Assembly (NCBI RefSeq): GCF_000719135.1 | Contig: NZ_JOEK01000019.1 | Location: 62,001-126,000, forward strand | Direction of reading: 5' to 3' | From: Streptomyces avicenniae | GTDB lineage: Bacteria; Actinomycetota; Actinomycetes; Streptomycetales; Streptomycetaceae | Length of the DNA: 64,000 nt | Shown here: piece after piece, positions 24,369 through 33,324 of the stretch | Layout of the letters: each line of letters starts with the position of its first letter | Position numbering within the stretch: position 1 is the stretch's first letter | Made by a program: the position numbers and the translations under genes | The notes under the pieces: model-generated | Database searches by the model: none | The model's input: only the letters and a program-made list of their open reading frames with translations | What the model was told of the DNA's origin: nothing

Positions 24369-27281
24369 GTGGCGACCAGTGAGAGCGCGGCCCCTGGCCC
24401 TTGTGAGACCCAGGACACGCGCCTGCGCCTGCTCGGCGAGGCCGTCGCCTCCGAGGACCTGGACACCGTCGAGCTGCTGAGACTCACCCTGGAACAGGCC
24501 GTGATCACCACCGCCGCCCTCGGCGGCACCGCCCACCTGACCAACAGCGGCGACGACACCCTGCACCTCGCCTCCGTCGTGGGCCTGCCGAGGGACCTGG
24601 CGCACCCGTGGGAACGGCTCGGCCCCGACGATCCGGTCGCCCCCGCCCGCGCCGCGCGCGGCGACCAGCCCCTGTGGATCTCCGCCGCCCCCGGCGGCGA
24701 CCGGCCCGCCGTGCTCCCCGTCGAGGGCGCCGCCGGGGCGCTCTGCCTGCCCCTGCGCAGCGACGGGGTGTCCAGCGGCGTCCTGACGCTCTTCACCCTC
24801 TGCCCGCCCGACACCGGGCAGCACGACGCCCTGCGGCGCCTGGCCGCCACCGTCAGCGACGGCCTGGGGCGCGCCCGCGGGCCCGTGACCGGCGTGGTGC
24901 CCTGGTGGCAGGAGTCCGGCTCACGCCTGTCCGAGGCCATGGCGGCCGTCGATGTCGCCACCTGGGAGGTGGACCTCACCGAGCCCAACGGGCGGCTTGA
25001 GGTGGACGAGACCGGGTTCGACGTCCTCGCCCGCGCCGCCGGGATCACGCCGGAGGAGTGGGACGGCCGCCTCGACACGTGGATGCGCCGCGTGCACCCG
25101 GACGACCTCCCCGGCGTCCTCGAACAGTTGCAGGACTCCATCACCCATCCGGGCAAGGTGTACTCCGTCGAGTACCGCGTCACCAACCCCAGGACCGGCC
25201 GGATCTCCTGGGTCGAGCTGCGCGGCCACGTCACGTACGGCCCCGGCGGCGAGCCGCTCCGCATGACCGGCACCGGCTGGGACACCACCACCAGCCGCAT
25301 GACGGAACAGGTCGTCGAGCGCATCCTGCGGCATCTGACCGACCCCGTCCTCATCGTGGACCCGGCGGACAGCTGGCGCGTCGTCTACGCCAACGCGGGC
25401 GTCACCCAGCTCGGGCCGTCCGACGCGGCGGAGCTCGTCGGGCAGGTGCCGTGGGACGCGGTGCCCGGCCTGCGGGAGGCGGAGGAGCACTTCGAGGAGG
25501 CGCGCGGCAGCGACCACCCGTGCGTGGTGGACCTCCGCGTGCAGGGGCGGTGGCAGCGGCTGCGCGTCGTCCGTGCCGACCAGTACGTCGTGGTGTTCCT
25601 GACCGACGTGACGGAGGAGGTGGAGACCGCGCGCGCCGAGGCGGCCAGGGCCGAGCACGTGGAGGCCGTCACCGCCGCGCTCGCCCAGGCGCTCACGACG
25701 CAGGACGTCGTGGACGCCGTCGCCGCGCAGCTCCTCGCCCCGCTCGACGCCGACGGCATGCTGATCCACGCGCTGTCGGGCGGGCGCCTGCGGCTCGTCG
25801 GCAGCGTGGGGCACCCCGACGAGGCCGTCCGGCGGGTCGGGCGGCTCGACCGGGACGACGCGCTCCTCGCCGCGCAGCCCCGCTTCTTCGCGACGCAGGA
25901 GGAGTTCGCCGCCGCGCACCCGCCGTCCCTGGCCGCGCTCGCCCGCGAGGGCGGGGAGCACGCCTGGGCGATGCTGCCGCTGGTCGCGGGCGGGCGGCCC
26001 ACCGGCTCGCTCCTGCTGTCCTTCGCGCAGCCGCACGCGTGGACGAGCGGCGACGAGAGCATGCTGCTCGCCCTCAGCGGCCTGGTCGCCCAGGCGCTGG
26101 AGCGCGCCAGGCTCTACGACGAGGAGCACAGCAGGGCGCAGCGCTGGCAGCGCGCCTGGCTCCCGGCGCTTGAGGACGACCTGCCCGCGCTGGACGCCGC
26201 CGCCCGCTACCGCTCGGCCGGGGGCGAGGAGGCGGGGGGCGACTGGTACGAGGTCATCCCGCTCTCGGGGGAGCGCGTCGCCCTGGTCATCGGGGACGTC
26301 ACGGGCCACGGCCTGCGCGAGGCCACCATCATGGCCCGGCTGCGCGCCGCCTCGACCGCGCTGGCCGTCCTCGACCTGGACCCGGAGGAGATGCTGCTCT
26401 TCCTCACGGAGATCACGGCCCGCCTCGTCGCCGAACTCGACGACGCGGGCGACCCGTTCGACCGCAGGCTGGTCAGCTGCCTGTACGCGGTGTACGACCC
26501 GACGAGCGGCGAGCTGACCATGGCGTCGGCCGGGCACCTGCCGCCGGTCGTCGTCCTCCCGGACGGGCAGCCCGAGCACCCCGAGATCAGCATCGGCCCG
26601 CCGCTGGGCTTCGACCAGCGGCCCTACGAGGCGTCCCGGCTCGTCCTGCCGCCGGACAGCCTGGTCGTGCTGTACACGGACGGGCTCCTCGCCACGGCGG
26701 CGTTCGACCCCGACATCGGCATGCGGCGGCTCACCGACAAGCTGGCCGCCCTCGTCCGGCCACCGGGCCGTCCAGGCCCCGGTGACGACGCGCGGTGGCT
26801 GGCCCGGCTCTGCGACGAGGTGATGACCGGCCTGCCAGGCTCCGGCCGCCGCTCGCAGGACGACGCCGCCATGCTGGCCGTCAGCCTGCGCCGCATCCCC
26901 GCCGACCGCATCGCCGCCTGGGACCTGCCCCTTGAGGCGACGTCGGCCCGGAAGGCGCGCACCCTGGCCGGTGACCAGCTCGGGCGCTGGGGCCTGGAGG
27001 AGCTGGTGATGACGGCGGAGCTGATCGTCAGCGAACTCATCGGCAACACGGTCCGCCACGCGACCGGGCCGCTGCGGCTGCGCCTGATCCACAGCACCAC
27101 GCTGATCATCGAGGTCTACGACGGCAGCGAGGCGACCCCCCGCGTCCGCCACGCCGCGCTCATGGACGAGAGCGGGCGCGGGCTGAACCTGATCAGCACG
27201 ACCACCGCCCGCTGGGGCACCCGCTACACCGCGAACGGCAAGGTCGTGTGGGCGCAGCTGCCCCTCGTCGCGGCGCTGTGA
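24369..27281 (+). CDS. SpoIIE-type PP2C phosphatase with GAF, PAS and ATPase domains
   Basis: A 970-residue soluble regulator. Domains in order: GAF-like (~20-165), PAS (~185-305, with the VHPDDLP motif), a second PAS (~315-415), GAF (~430-580), SpoIIE/PP2C phosphatase (~595-815; 'GGDWYEVIPL', 'VIGDVTGHGLREA', 'VLYTDGL'), and a C-terminal histidine-kinase-type ATPase of the anti-sigma kind (~830-970; 'AELIVSELIGNTVRHA', 'SGRGLNLI'). Such proteins are common in streptomycetes and both phosphorylate and dephosphorylate anti-sigma-factor antagonists, sensing light, redox or small ligands. The GTG start has AAGGA upstream. It is divergent from the phosphonate operon; no partner gene is adjacent. 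Confidence 0.9.
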   Translation: MATSESAAPGPCETQDTRLRLLGEAVASEDLDTVELLRLTLEQAVITTAALGGTAHLTNSGDDTLHLASVVGLPRDLAHPWERLGPDDPVAPARAARGDQPLWISAAPGGDRPAVLPVEGAAGALCLPLRSDGVSSGVLTLFTLCPPDTGQHDALRRLAATVSDGLGRARGPVTGVVPWWQESGSRLSEAMAAVDVATWEVDLTEPNGRLEVDETGFDVLARAAGITPEEWDGRLDTWMRRVHPDDLPGVLEQLQDSITHPGKVYSVEYRVTNPRTGRISWVELRGHVTYGPGGEPLRMTGTGWDTTTSRMTEQVVERILRHLTDPVLIVDPADSWRVVYANAGVTQLGPSDAAELVGQVPWDAVPGLREAEEHFEEARGSDHPCVVDLRVQGRWQRLRVVRADQYVVVFLTDVTEEVETARAEAARAEHVEAVTAALAQALTTQDVVDAVAAQLLAPLDADGMLIHALSGGRLRLVGSVGHPDEAVRRVGRLDRDDALLAAQPRFFATQEEFAAAHPPSLAALAREGGEHAWAMLPLVAGGRPTGSLLLSFAQPHAWTSGDESMLLALSGLVAQALERARLYDEEHSRAQRWQRAWLPALEDDLPALDAAARYRSAGGEEAGGDWYEVIPLSGERVALVIGDVTGHGLREATIMARLRAASTALAVLDLDPEEMLLFLTEITARLVAELDDAGDPFDRRLVSCLYAVYDPTSGELTMASAGHLPPVVVLPDGQPEHPEISIGPPLGFDQRPYEASRLVLPPDSLVVLYTDGLLATAAFDPDIGMRRLTDKLAALVRPPGRPGPGDDARWLARLCDEVMTGLPGSGRRSQDDAAMLAVSLRRIPADRIAAWDLPLEATSARKARTLAGDQLGRWGLEELVMTAELIVSELIGNTVRHATGPLRLRLIHSTTLIIEVYDGSEATPRVRHAALMDESGRGLNLISTTTARWGTRYTANGKVVWAQLPLVAAL

Positions 27282-27286
27282 GCGCC
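27272..27286. terminator. Hairpin at the end of the phosphatase gene, facing a convergent gene
   Basis: GGCGCT, loop GTG, AGCGCC, spanning the stop codon of the phosphatase gene and 18 bases from the end of the convergent DUF1801 gene. There is no T-run. Confidence 0.4.
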
Positions 27287-27303
27287 TGGCAGGGGCGACG
27301 TGC

Positions 27304-27783
27304 TCAGGCCGCCGCCCGCCTGATCAGCTCGCCGACGCGCGCCTCGTCCGCGGCGGTCAGCTCCGTCAGGGCGTAGCTGGTCGCCCACACGTTGCCGTCG
27401 TCCAGGGCGGCCTGGTCGCTGAAGCCGAGCGTGGCGTAGCGGGTCTTGAACTTCTGGCCGCTCTGGAAGAAGCACAGGACCTTGCCGTCCTTGGAGTAGG
27501 CGGGCATCCCGTACCAGAGCCTGGGGACGAGGTGCGGCGCCTCGGACTTCACGAGGGCGTGGACGCGCTCGGCGAGGACGCGGTCGGCCTCCGCCATCTC
27601 CGCGATCTTCGCCAGCACCTCGACCTCGGGGTCCGCCTTGGGGCCGCGCGTGCCGCGGCGGGCGACCTTCCGCAGCTCCTGCGCGCGCTCCTTCATCGCG
27701 CTGCGTTCCTCGTCGGTGAAGCCGTCCGCGTCGTCGTCGGCGGCGGCGTTGCCGGTGGCGGGGGAGGTGGTGTTCTTCTTCAT
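27304..27783 (-). CDS. DUF1801 domain protein
   Basis: A 159-residue soluble protein. The N-terminal ~50 residues are charged and Ala/Asp-rich ('AAADDDADGFTDEERSAMKE'); the DUF1801 domain covers ~55-155 with 'VPRLWYGMPAYSKDGKVLCF' and 'RYATLGFSDQAALDDGNVWA'. The domain family is of unknown function and widespread in soil bacteria. The ATG at 27783 has GAGGAG 7 bases upstream, better than the in-frame start at 27798. Confidence 0.8.
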   Translation of the reverse strand: MKKNTTSPATGNAAADDDADGFTDEERSAMKERAQELRKVARRGTRGPKADPEVEVLAKIAEMAEADRVLAERVHALVKSEAPHLVPRLWYGMPAYSKDGKVLCFFQSGQKFKTRYATLGFSDQAALDDGNVWATSYALTELTAADEARVGELIRRAAA

Positions 27784-27857
27784 CGTGGTTCTCCTCATCC
27801 GTGCGGTTCAAGGGGTACGGGGCGCCGTCGCGCCGGGGGGTGGGGCGTGCGGGGCGG

Positions 27858-28313
27858 TCAGGCGAGCCAGCGTCCGTCGCGCATGAGGTCGCGGCCCGAC
27901 AGTTCGTCGGCCTCCCGCCATGCCTGGATGCGGCGCGGCGTGACCAGGAAGTACTGGTAGGGCTCGGCGAGCGTGCGGGGGTCGAAGCCGGTCCTGGCGG
28001 CGAAGGCGTCGGCCGCCCCCGGGGCGAGGTCGGCCGTGTCCACCGGATCGGCCGCGCCGTCGATGACGACGACGTCGCGGGTCGGGCCGAGGCACAGGCG
28101 GACCCGGCCGTCCGCCAGGAGGTTGCGGGCGGTGACGGAGGCGCGCGGCGTCGAGAGGAGCAGCGCGGCGCCGTCCCAGTGGAAGGAGAGGGGCACGAGG
28201 TGCGGGCCGCCCGCGGCGCCGGAGGTCGCGCCCCACAGATCGACGTCGCCGTCCAGCCTCGCGCGGGTGTCCCGCAGCCTCTCGTGCAGCCCGCGTGGCG
28301 GCGTGGCCGTCAT
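27858..28313 (-). CDS. Pyridoxamine 5'-phosphate oxidase-family flavoprotein
   Basis: A 151-residue split-barrel protein, probably binding FMN or F420. The blocks 'GGPHLVPLSFHWDGAALLLSTP', 'ARNLLADGRVRLCLGPTRDVVVI' and the C-terminal 'YFLVTPRRIQAWREADEL' follow the PPOX-class pattern. GGAGGAGG lies just before the ATG at 28313, which fixes the start; a longer in-frame extension to 28382 is low-complexity. It lies between two unrelated small genes, so no pathway is implied. Confidence 0.8.
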   Translation of the reverse strand: MTATPPRGLHERLRDTRARLDGDVDLWGATSGAAGGPHLVPLSFHWDGAALLLSTPRASVTARNLLADGRVRLCLGPTRDVVVIDGAADPVDTADLAPGAADAFAARTGFDPRTLAEPYQYFLVTPRRIQAWREADELSGRDLMRDGRWLA

Positions 28314-28402
28314 GGCTCCTCCTCCTGTCCGTTCGTGAATTCCGCCCCGGGGGCGCGCAGGCGCCGGGTGGGGCAACAGCATACGAATCGCCGCAAGGGG
28401 GG

Positions 28403-29026
28403 TCAGGGTGCGACGGCCGCCGGGACGGCCTCCCAGGCGAAGCCGTCCGGGTCGGTGAAGGGCTCGGTGCCGCCGCCGAGCGCCAGCCGGTGGGACCCGG
28501 TGCCGTCCTGCGGCACGCCGACGTCCTTGGCCAGCGCGCGCCGCCCGTACAGGGCGAGCTTGACGGGGCTCGACGGGGTGGCGAACTCGACGTACTTGCG
28601 GCCGAAGCTCCGCGCCACGGTCAGGCCGCGGCCGACGTAGAACCGCTTGCTCTCGGCGACGTCGGCGACGCCCAGCAGGAGCACGATCTCGTCGATCCGC
28701 CCGGTGTCGGGGCCGGTGTCCTTCTTCTGCGACGAGGCGACCTTCCAGATCGTCCCGTCGGGCGCCTGCACGATGCCGCCGTAGCCCCAGAAGGACTTCG
28801 CGGCGGGCTTCAGCGGGGTGGCCCCTGCGTCGAGGGCTGCGGTGACGAGGCGGTTGACGGTGGACGGCTGCGCCACGGTGAGCGCCAGCGCGAACCCGCG
28901 GAAGCCGCTCGTCGGCGCCGCGGAGGCCCGCAGGCCCACCTGGGTGCCGAGGCCGAGGGCGGCGTGGAAGCGGGCGGCGGCGGTGGGGTCGTCCACCTCA
29001 AGGGTGACGGATGCGAAGGAGGTCAT
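28403..29026 (-). CDS. VOC/glyoxalase-family protein
   Basis: A 207-residue protein with two VOC-type modules: residues 1-100 ('FASVTLEVDDPTAAARFHAAL' ... 'GIVQAPDGTIWKVAS') and 105-207 ('IDEIVLLLGVADVAESKRFY' ... 'PFTDPDGFAWEAVP'). Tandem modules form the usual metal-binding cup, but the enzyme type (glyoxalase, dioxygenase, resistance) cannot be told. The ATG at 29026 has GAGG just upstream; a GTG nine bases earlier is less likely. Confidence 0.8.
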   Translation of the reverse strand: MTSFASVTLEVDDPTAAARFHAALGLGTQVGLRASAAPTSGFRGFALALTVAQPSTVNRLVTAALDAGATPLKPAAKSFWGYGGIVQAPDGTIWKVASSQKKDTGPDTGRIDEIVLLLGVADVAESKRFYVGRGLTVARSFGRKYVEFATPSSPVKLALYGRRALAKDVGVPQDGTGSHRLALGGGTEPFTDPDGFAWEAVPAAVAP

Positions 29027-29121
29027 GTGCCTCACGCTAGGCGCGGCGCACGCACCGGTGCTTCTCGATTCCTGACCGGTCCCGACGGACCCGTCTCGTC
29101 ACGGTCGCGGGTCGCGCGCCG

Positions 29122-30090
29122 CTATTCGCCATCGGCCGGGGGGTGGGTGCCGAAGGAGCGGCGGTAGGCGGCGGGGGTGGTGTGGACGAGGGTGTGGAAG
29201 CGGCGGCGCAGGTTGGTGGCCGAGGAGAGGCCGACGCGGGCCGCGACCGTCTCCACGGGGAGGTCGGTCGTCTCCAGGAGCGTCCTGGCCGCCGTGACGC
29301 GCTGCTGGAGCAGCCATCGCCCCGGGGTGACGCCGAGTTGGTCGGCGAATCTGCGGGCGAGCGTCCGGGAGGAGACCCCGGCGCGGGCGGCGAGGTCGCC
29401 GAGGGCGAGGGGTTCGTGGAGCCGTTCCGCGGCCCAGTCGAGGACGGGCGCGAGGGAGTCCGGCGGGCGGTCGGCGTGGGGCGGGGCGGCGTACTGGAGC
29501 TGGCCGCCCTCGCGGTGGGGCGGCATGACCATGTGCCGGGCGATCTGCGCGGCGTGGGCGGCGCCGTGGTCGGCGCGCGCGAGGTGCAGGCACAGGTCGA
29601 TGCCCGCCGCGGTACCGGCGCTGGTGGCGACGTCGCCGAGGTCGATGTAGAGGGTGTCGGGTTCGACGGTGACGGCGGGGAAGCGGGCGGCGAGTTCGGC
29701 GGCCATCCGCCAGTGGGTGGTGGCCCTGCGGTGGTCGAGCAGCCCGGCCTGGGCGAGGAGGAAGGCGCCGGAGCAGATGGCGACGGTACGGGCGCCGCGC
29801 CGGTGGGCGCGTGTCAGCGCGTCGAGCACGGCGGCGGGGGCGGGCCGGTCGCGGTGGTGCCAGCCGGGGATCACCACCGTGTCCGCCGTCTCCAGCGCGG
29901 CGAGGCCCTGGCCGACGAGCATGTCGTAGCCGTACGAGGTGGGTACGGCGCCCGGGTGCTCGGTGCACACGTCGAACGTGTACCGGGCGGGCAGGCCGGG
30001 GCGGTGGGCGCCGAAGACCTCGGCGGCGCAGGCCAGTTCGAACGGGGCCTGCGGCGGCAAAACGAGGGCGACCACCCGGTGCGTGCTCAT
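29122..30090 (-). CDS. GlxA-family regulator (DJ-1/PfpI domain plus AraC HTH)
   Basis: A 322-residue regulator. Residues 1-175 are a DJ-1/PfpI-like domain ('VVALVLPPQAPFELACAAEVF', 'VAICSGAFLLAQAGLLDHRRATTHW'), with Cys in the position of the DJ-1 nucleophile elbow. Residues ~215-315 are an AraC-type double HTH ('LGDLAARAGVSSRTLARRFADQL', 'ETVAARVGLSSATNLRRRFHT'). The ligand is unknown. The ATG at 30090 is close behind a TATTTT box, suggesting a short or absent leader. It is divergent from a cupin gene 72 bases away, which may be a target. Confidence 0.88.
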   Translation of the reverse strand: MSTHRVVALVLPPQAPFELACAAEVFGAHRPGLPARYTFDVCTEHPGAVPTSYGYDMLVGQGLAALETADTVVIPGWHHRDRPAPAAVLDALTRAHRRGARTVAICSGAFLLAQAGLLDHRRATTHWRMAAELAARFPAVTVEPDTLYIDLGDVATSAGTAAGIDLCLHLARADHGAAHAAQIARHMVMPPHREGGQLQYAAPPHADRPPDSLAPVLDWAAERLHEPLALGDLAARAGVSSRTLARRFADQLGVTPGRWLLQQRVTAARTLLETTDLPVETVAARVGLSSATNLRRRFHTLVHTTPAAYRRSFGTHPPADGE

Positions 30091-30162
30091 GGCAGAAAAA
30101 TACCCGTACACGTCTTTCCGGTCACTGGGCGGGGGTGGGGCGCGCGGCGGACGATGGGCCGC

Positions 30163-30498
30163 ATGACGCGAGAGCCCGATGACGTCCAGATCCTGCATGT
30201 CGATGACCCCGAGCCCACGGAGGTGGCCCCGGGGATCGTCCGCCGCCGCCTGCCCGCCACGGAGTGGGCGCGGGGCTGGATGTACGACTTCGCCGCCGGG
30301 GCCGAGTGGCCCGAGGTGGACGTGCACGAGGGCGAGGAGCGCTACTACGTGGTCTCGGGGGAGTTCATCGACCGGGGGCGACTGCTCGGGCCGGGGAGTT
30401 ACGTGGTGTTCGCGCCGGGCAGCGAGCACCGTCCGCGGACGGAGACCGGCGCGCGCATGATCGGCATCAGCATCCCGCTGCGACAGCCCGGCAGTTGA
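30163..30498 (+). CDS. Cupin-domain protein
   Basis: A 111-residue single-cupin protein: 'GWMYDFAAGAEWPEVDVHEGEERYYVVSGEF' spans residues ~37-67 and carries the first cupin motif (His and two Glu), and 'GPGSYVVFAPGSEHRPRT' the second (His). Metal binding is likely; the reaction is unknown. The start could also be the in-frame ATG at 30154. It lies between a GlxA-type regulator (divergent) and a TetR gene. Confidence 0.72.
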   Translation: MTREPDDVQILHVDDPEPTEVAPGIVRRRLPATEWARGWMYDFAAGAEWPEVDVHEGEERYYVVSGEFIDRGRLLGPGSYVVFAPGSEHRPRTETGARMIGISIPLRQPGS

Positions 30499-30503
30499 GC
30501 ACT

Positions 30504-30544
30504 TTTTTCTGAGCCAGAAAAATTGCGTGTTCAGAAACTTTCTG
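30504..30544. promoter_or_regulatory. Paired CAGAAA palindromes upstream of the TetR gene
   Basis: TTTTTCTG (30504-30511) and CAGAAAAA (30515-30522) form one inverted repeat, and CAGAAACTTTCTG (30532-30544) is a perfect odd palindrome built from the same hexamers. The second ends 13 bases before the TetR start. They are AT-rich islands in GC-rich DNA, as expected for a TetR self-operator. Confidence 0.5.
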
Positions 30545-30557
30545 GCACGCTGGCCCC

Positions 30558-31178
30558 ATGAGCGAAGCTGTCACCGCGAACGGACTGCGGGAGCGCAAGA
30601 AGGACGCCACCCGGCGGGCGTTGAGCCGCGCCGCGATCCGGCTGGGCACCGAGCGCGGTTGGGACGAGGTCCGCGCCGAGGACATCGCCGCCGAGGCCGG
30701 GGTGTCCACCCGCACGTTCAACAACTACTTCAGGTCCAAGGAAGAGGCGGTCGTCGCCGGTGGCGCCGAACGCGCCGCGCGGGTGGGCGCGGCGCTGCTC
30801 GCCCGCCCGGCGTACGAGCCGTTGTGGGAGGCGCTGACCGCGGCCCTGGTCGCGATGGCCGAGGCGGAGGAACGCGACCTCGGGCCGACGGCCGTCGCGC
30901 ATCTGCGGCTGATCGCCGACCATCCGGCCCTGGCCGCCCAGCAGATCAGGGCCGACCGCCAGGCCGTCGGCACGCTGATCGACGCGGTGGCGGAGCGGGC
31001 CGGTGCCGACAGCGGGCAGGACCTCCTGCCCCACATCGCCGTCACGACGGCGGTCGCCGTCACCCGGGGCGCCGTCGAACACTGGGCGCGCCACGGCGGG
31101 ACGGTCTCGGTGGCGGACACGATCCGCGAGGCGATGGACCTCGTCCGCCTCGTCCCCTACGCCGGTGCCCGCCCGTGA
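30558..31178 (+). CDS. TetR-family regulator
   Basis: A 206-residue protein with an N-terminal TetR HTH ('KKDATRRALSRAAIRLGTERG', 'VRAEDIAAEAGVSTRTFNNYF') and a helical ligand domain. The start ATG follows directly on the paired CAGAAA palindromes. It overlaps the next gene by 4 bases (GTGA), so the membrane protein is its direct target or partner. Confidence 0.92.
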   Translation: MSEAVTANGLRERKKDATRRALSRAAIRLGTERGWDEVRAEDIAAEAGVSTRTFNNYFRSKEEAVVAGGAERAARVGAALLARPAYEPLWEALTAALVAMAEAEERDLGPTAVAHLRLIADHPALAAQQIRADRQAVGTLIDAVAERAGADSGQDLLPHIAVTTAVAVTRGAVEHWARHGGTVSVADTIREAMDLVRLVPYAGARP

Positions 31179-32206
31179 GCGGGAACGGGACGGCAGGTCC
31201 CGGGACCGGCGGCGCGCGGCGGGTGCCCGCGGTCGTCCTCGGCATGACCGCGCTGCTCGGCCTCATGCTGGCCGCGTTCGTCCTCCCGGCCGTCAACTCG
31301 GGGCCGCACGACGTGCCGATCGCGGTGGCCGGGCCGGCGGCGGAGGCGGAGCGGGTCGCCGCCGTGCTGGAGGAGGAGCGGCCGGGCGCGTTCGCGATCC
31401 GTCTGCTCCCTGACGCCGCGTCGGCGCGGGAGCGGATCAGGGACCGCGACCTCTACGGCGCGGTCGTCCTCGCCGCGGACGGCGGCGAGCCGCGGATCCT
31501 GGTCGCCGGGTCGGCCGGGGCGCCGATCGCCGCCGCCCTGGGGGCGCTCGGCCCCACGCTGGGCGGCACGCCGTCAGGACCGGCGGTCGCCGTCGAGGAC
31601 CTGGCGCCGCCGCCCGAGGACGACCCGCTCGGCGCGGGCCTGGCGGCGGGCGCGACGCCGCTCGTCCTGGGCGGCTACATCGCGGCGCTGGTCGTCGTCA
31701 TGGCGCTGCGCCGACCGGTCGAGCAGGTCGCGGCGGCGTGCGCGTTCTCCCTGGTGGGCGGCTTCGCCCTCACCGCGCTGCTGCGCTACGGGTTCGGCGT
31801 GGTCGAGGGGGCGTACGCGGCGACGTCGCTGGGCCTCGCGCTCACCCTCGCCGCGACCTGCTGGCTGATCATCGGCCTGCGCGCGGCGCTCGGCCCCCGG
31901 GGTCTCGTCCTGGGCGCGGCCCTGCTGATCATGGTCGGCAACCCGCTCTCGGGCCTGTCGGGGGGTCAGGAGTGGTTGCCCGAGCCGTGGGGCGCGATCG
32001 GTCAGCTCCTCCCGCCGGGTGCGGGCGGATCGCTGCTGCGAGCCCTGTCCTTCTTCGACGGCGCGGGCATCGGGCAGCCGCTGCTGGTGCTGTCCGGCTG
32101 GCTGGCCGCCGGGGTCGCGCTGTTCGCCCTGGGCAGCCGCCGCGCCGCCCGCGCCGTCACTCCCGGGGCCCCCGCGCGGGGCACGCCCGAGCCCGCGAGC
32201 GCCTGA
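31175..32206 (+). CDS. Membrane protein, ABC-2/YhgE-like layout
   Basis: A 343-residue membrane protein: one N-terminal helix (residues ~18-40), an extracytoplasmic domain of about 125 residues, then five hydrophobic segments between ~170 and 330. This layout is seen in YhgE/Pip-like and ABC-2-type permeases; no ATPase gene is adjacent. The GTG start overlaps the TetR stop. A TetR-controlled exporter or part of one is likely (inference). The exact family is not certain. Confidence 0.7.
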   Translation: MSGNGTAGPGTGGARRVPAVVLGMTALLGLMLAAFVLPAVNSGPHDVPIAVAGPAAEAERVAAVLEEERPGAFAIRLLPDAASARERIRDRDLYGAVVLAADGGEPRILVAGSAGAPIAAALGALGPTLGGTPSGPAVAVEDLAPPPEDDPLGAGLAAGATPLVLGGYIAALVVVMALRRPVEQVAAACAFSLVGGFALTALLRYGFGVVEGAYAATSLGLALTLAATCWLIIGLRAALGPRGLVLGAALLIMVGNPLSGLSGGQEWLPEPWGAIGQLLPPGAGGSLLRALSFFDGAGIGQPLLVLSGWLAAGVALFALGSRRAARAVTPGAPARGTPEPASA

Positions 32207-32267
32207 CGTACCGCGCCCTCCCCGGCGCATTCCCACCACACTTGACCCCGAGAGGTGCGTTCTCACC

Positions 32268-33257
32268 ATGCCCGCGATCCGAGAGACGACCATGCGCGCC
32301 GTGCGCTACCGGAAGTACGGCCCGCCCGAGGTGCTGGAGGTCGCCGAGGTCCCCGTGCCCGCCCCGGCGGCGGGGCAGGTGCTGGTGAAGGTGCACGCGA
32401 GCAGCGTGAATCCCGTCGAGGCGCAGGTCAGGGCGGGCCGGATGCGTCCGGTCAGCGGCTTCCGTTTCCCGAAGGGGATCGGCCAGGACTTCACGGGCGA
32501 GGTCGTCGCCGTCGGCGCCGGGGCGGACGGTTCGCTCGTCGGCCGTGACGTGTGGGGCTGCGTCCTTGCGGTCGGCGCCGCCACCACCGCCGAGTACGTG
32601 TGCGTGAAGGAGTCCCTGGTCGGGGACCTGCCACCGGGGGCCGATCCGGTGGAGGCCGCCGCGCTCCCGACGGTGGGGCTCGCGGCCTTGGCCGCCGTAC
32701 GTGCCGTGGGCGTCGGGCCGGGGCGGCGCGCGCTCGTGGTCGGGGCGAGCGGCGGCATCGGCAGCGTCGCGCTCCAGCTGTGCCGCGCGCTGGGGGCGGA
32801 GGTCGCGGCAGTCTCCGCGGCGGACAACGCGGAGTTCTGCGCGGAGTTGGGGGCCACGGAGACCTACGACTACGCCGACCTCGGCCCGCTCGCCGGGGCG
32901 GCTGCGTTCGACGCCGTCATCGACCTGCACGGCACGTCACTCGGCGCGTACCGCGGGCGGCTCGGGCGCGGGGGAAGGATGGTGACGCTCGCCGCGCGGG
33001 GCATGGGGTACGCCGCGCTGTCCCTCGTGCTGCCGGGGCCGCGGGTGCGCGTCACGCGGGCGAAGGCGTCGCGCGACGGCCTGGCCGCGCTCGCCGGACA
33101 TGTCACACGCGGGGAGCTCCGCCCGGTCGTCGCGAAGGTGTACCCGATGGAGAGGATCGCGGAGGCGCACCGGGCCGCGGAGACCGGCCACAGCCGTGGC
33201 AAGCGCGTCGTCCAGGTCGTCACCGCCCGCCCTGCGCGTTCGCGCGGGGAGGCGTGA
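32268..33257 (+). CDS. Zinc-free quinone oxidoreductase-type dehydrogenase
   Basis: A 329-residue medium-chain dehydrogenase/reductase without zinc ligands, like NADPH:quinone reductases: 'MRAVRYRKYGPPEVLEVAEV' N-terminus, 'HASSVNPVEAQVRAG', 'GIGQDFTGEVVAVGAG', NADPH loop 'ALVVGASGGIGSVALQLCRALG', and the C-terminal 'YPMERIAEAHRAAETGHSRGKRVV'. The first ATG (32268) is used; the ATG at 32292 gives the more usual N-terminus. It lies 61 bases behind the membrane protein gene and may be cotranscribed with it. Confidence 0.88.
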   Translation: MPAIRETTMRAVRYRKYGPPEVLEVAEVPVPAPAAGQVLVKVHASSVNPVEAQVRAGRMRPVSGFRFPKGIGQDFTGEVVAVGAGADGSLVGRDVWGCVLAVGAATTAEYVCVKESLVGDLPPGADPVEAAALPTVGLAALAAVRAVGVGPGRRALVVGASGGIGSVALQLCRALGAEVAAVSAADNAEFCAELGATETYDYADLGPLAGAAAFDAVIDLHGTSLGAYRGRLGRGGRMVTLAARGMGYAALSLVLPGPRVRVTRAKASRDGLAALAGHVTRGELRPVVAKVYPMERIAEAHRAAETGHSRGKRVVQVVTARPARSRGEA

Positions 33258-33324
33258 CGCTCCGCCGCCACCGGGAGAGTTCAGCAGCCTATGAGTTCAC
33301 CCGATCGTGTACTAACGTGGCGGC

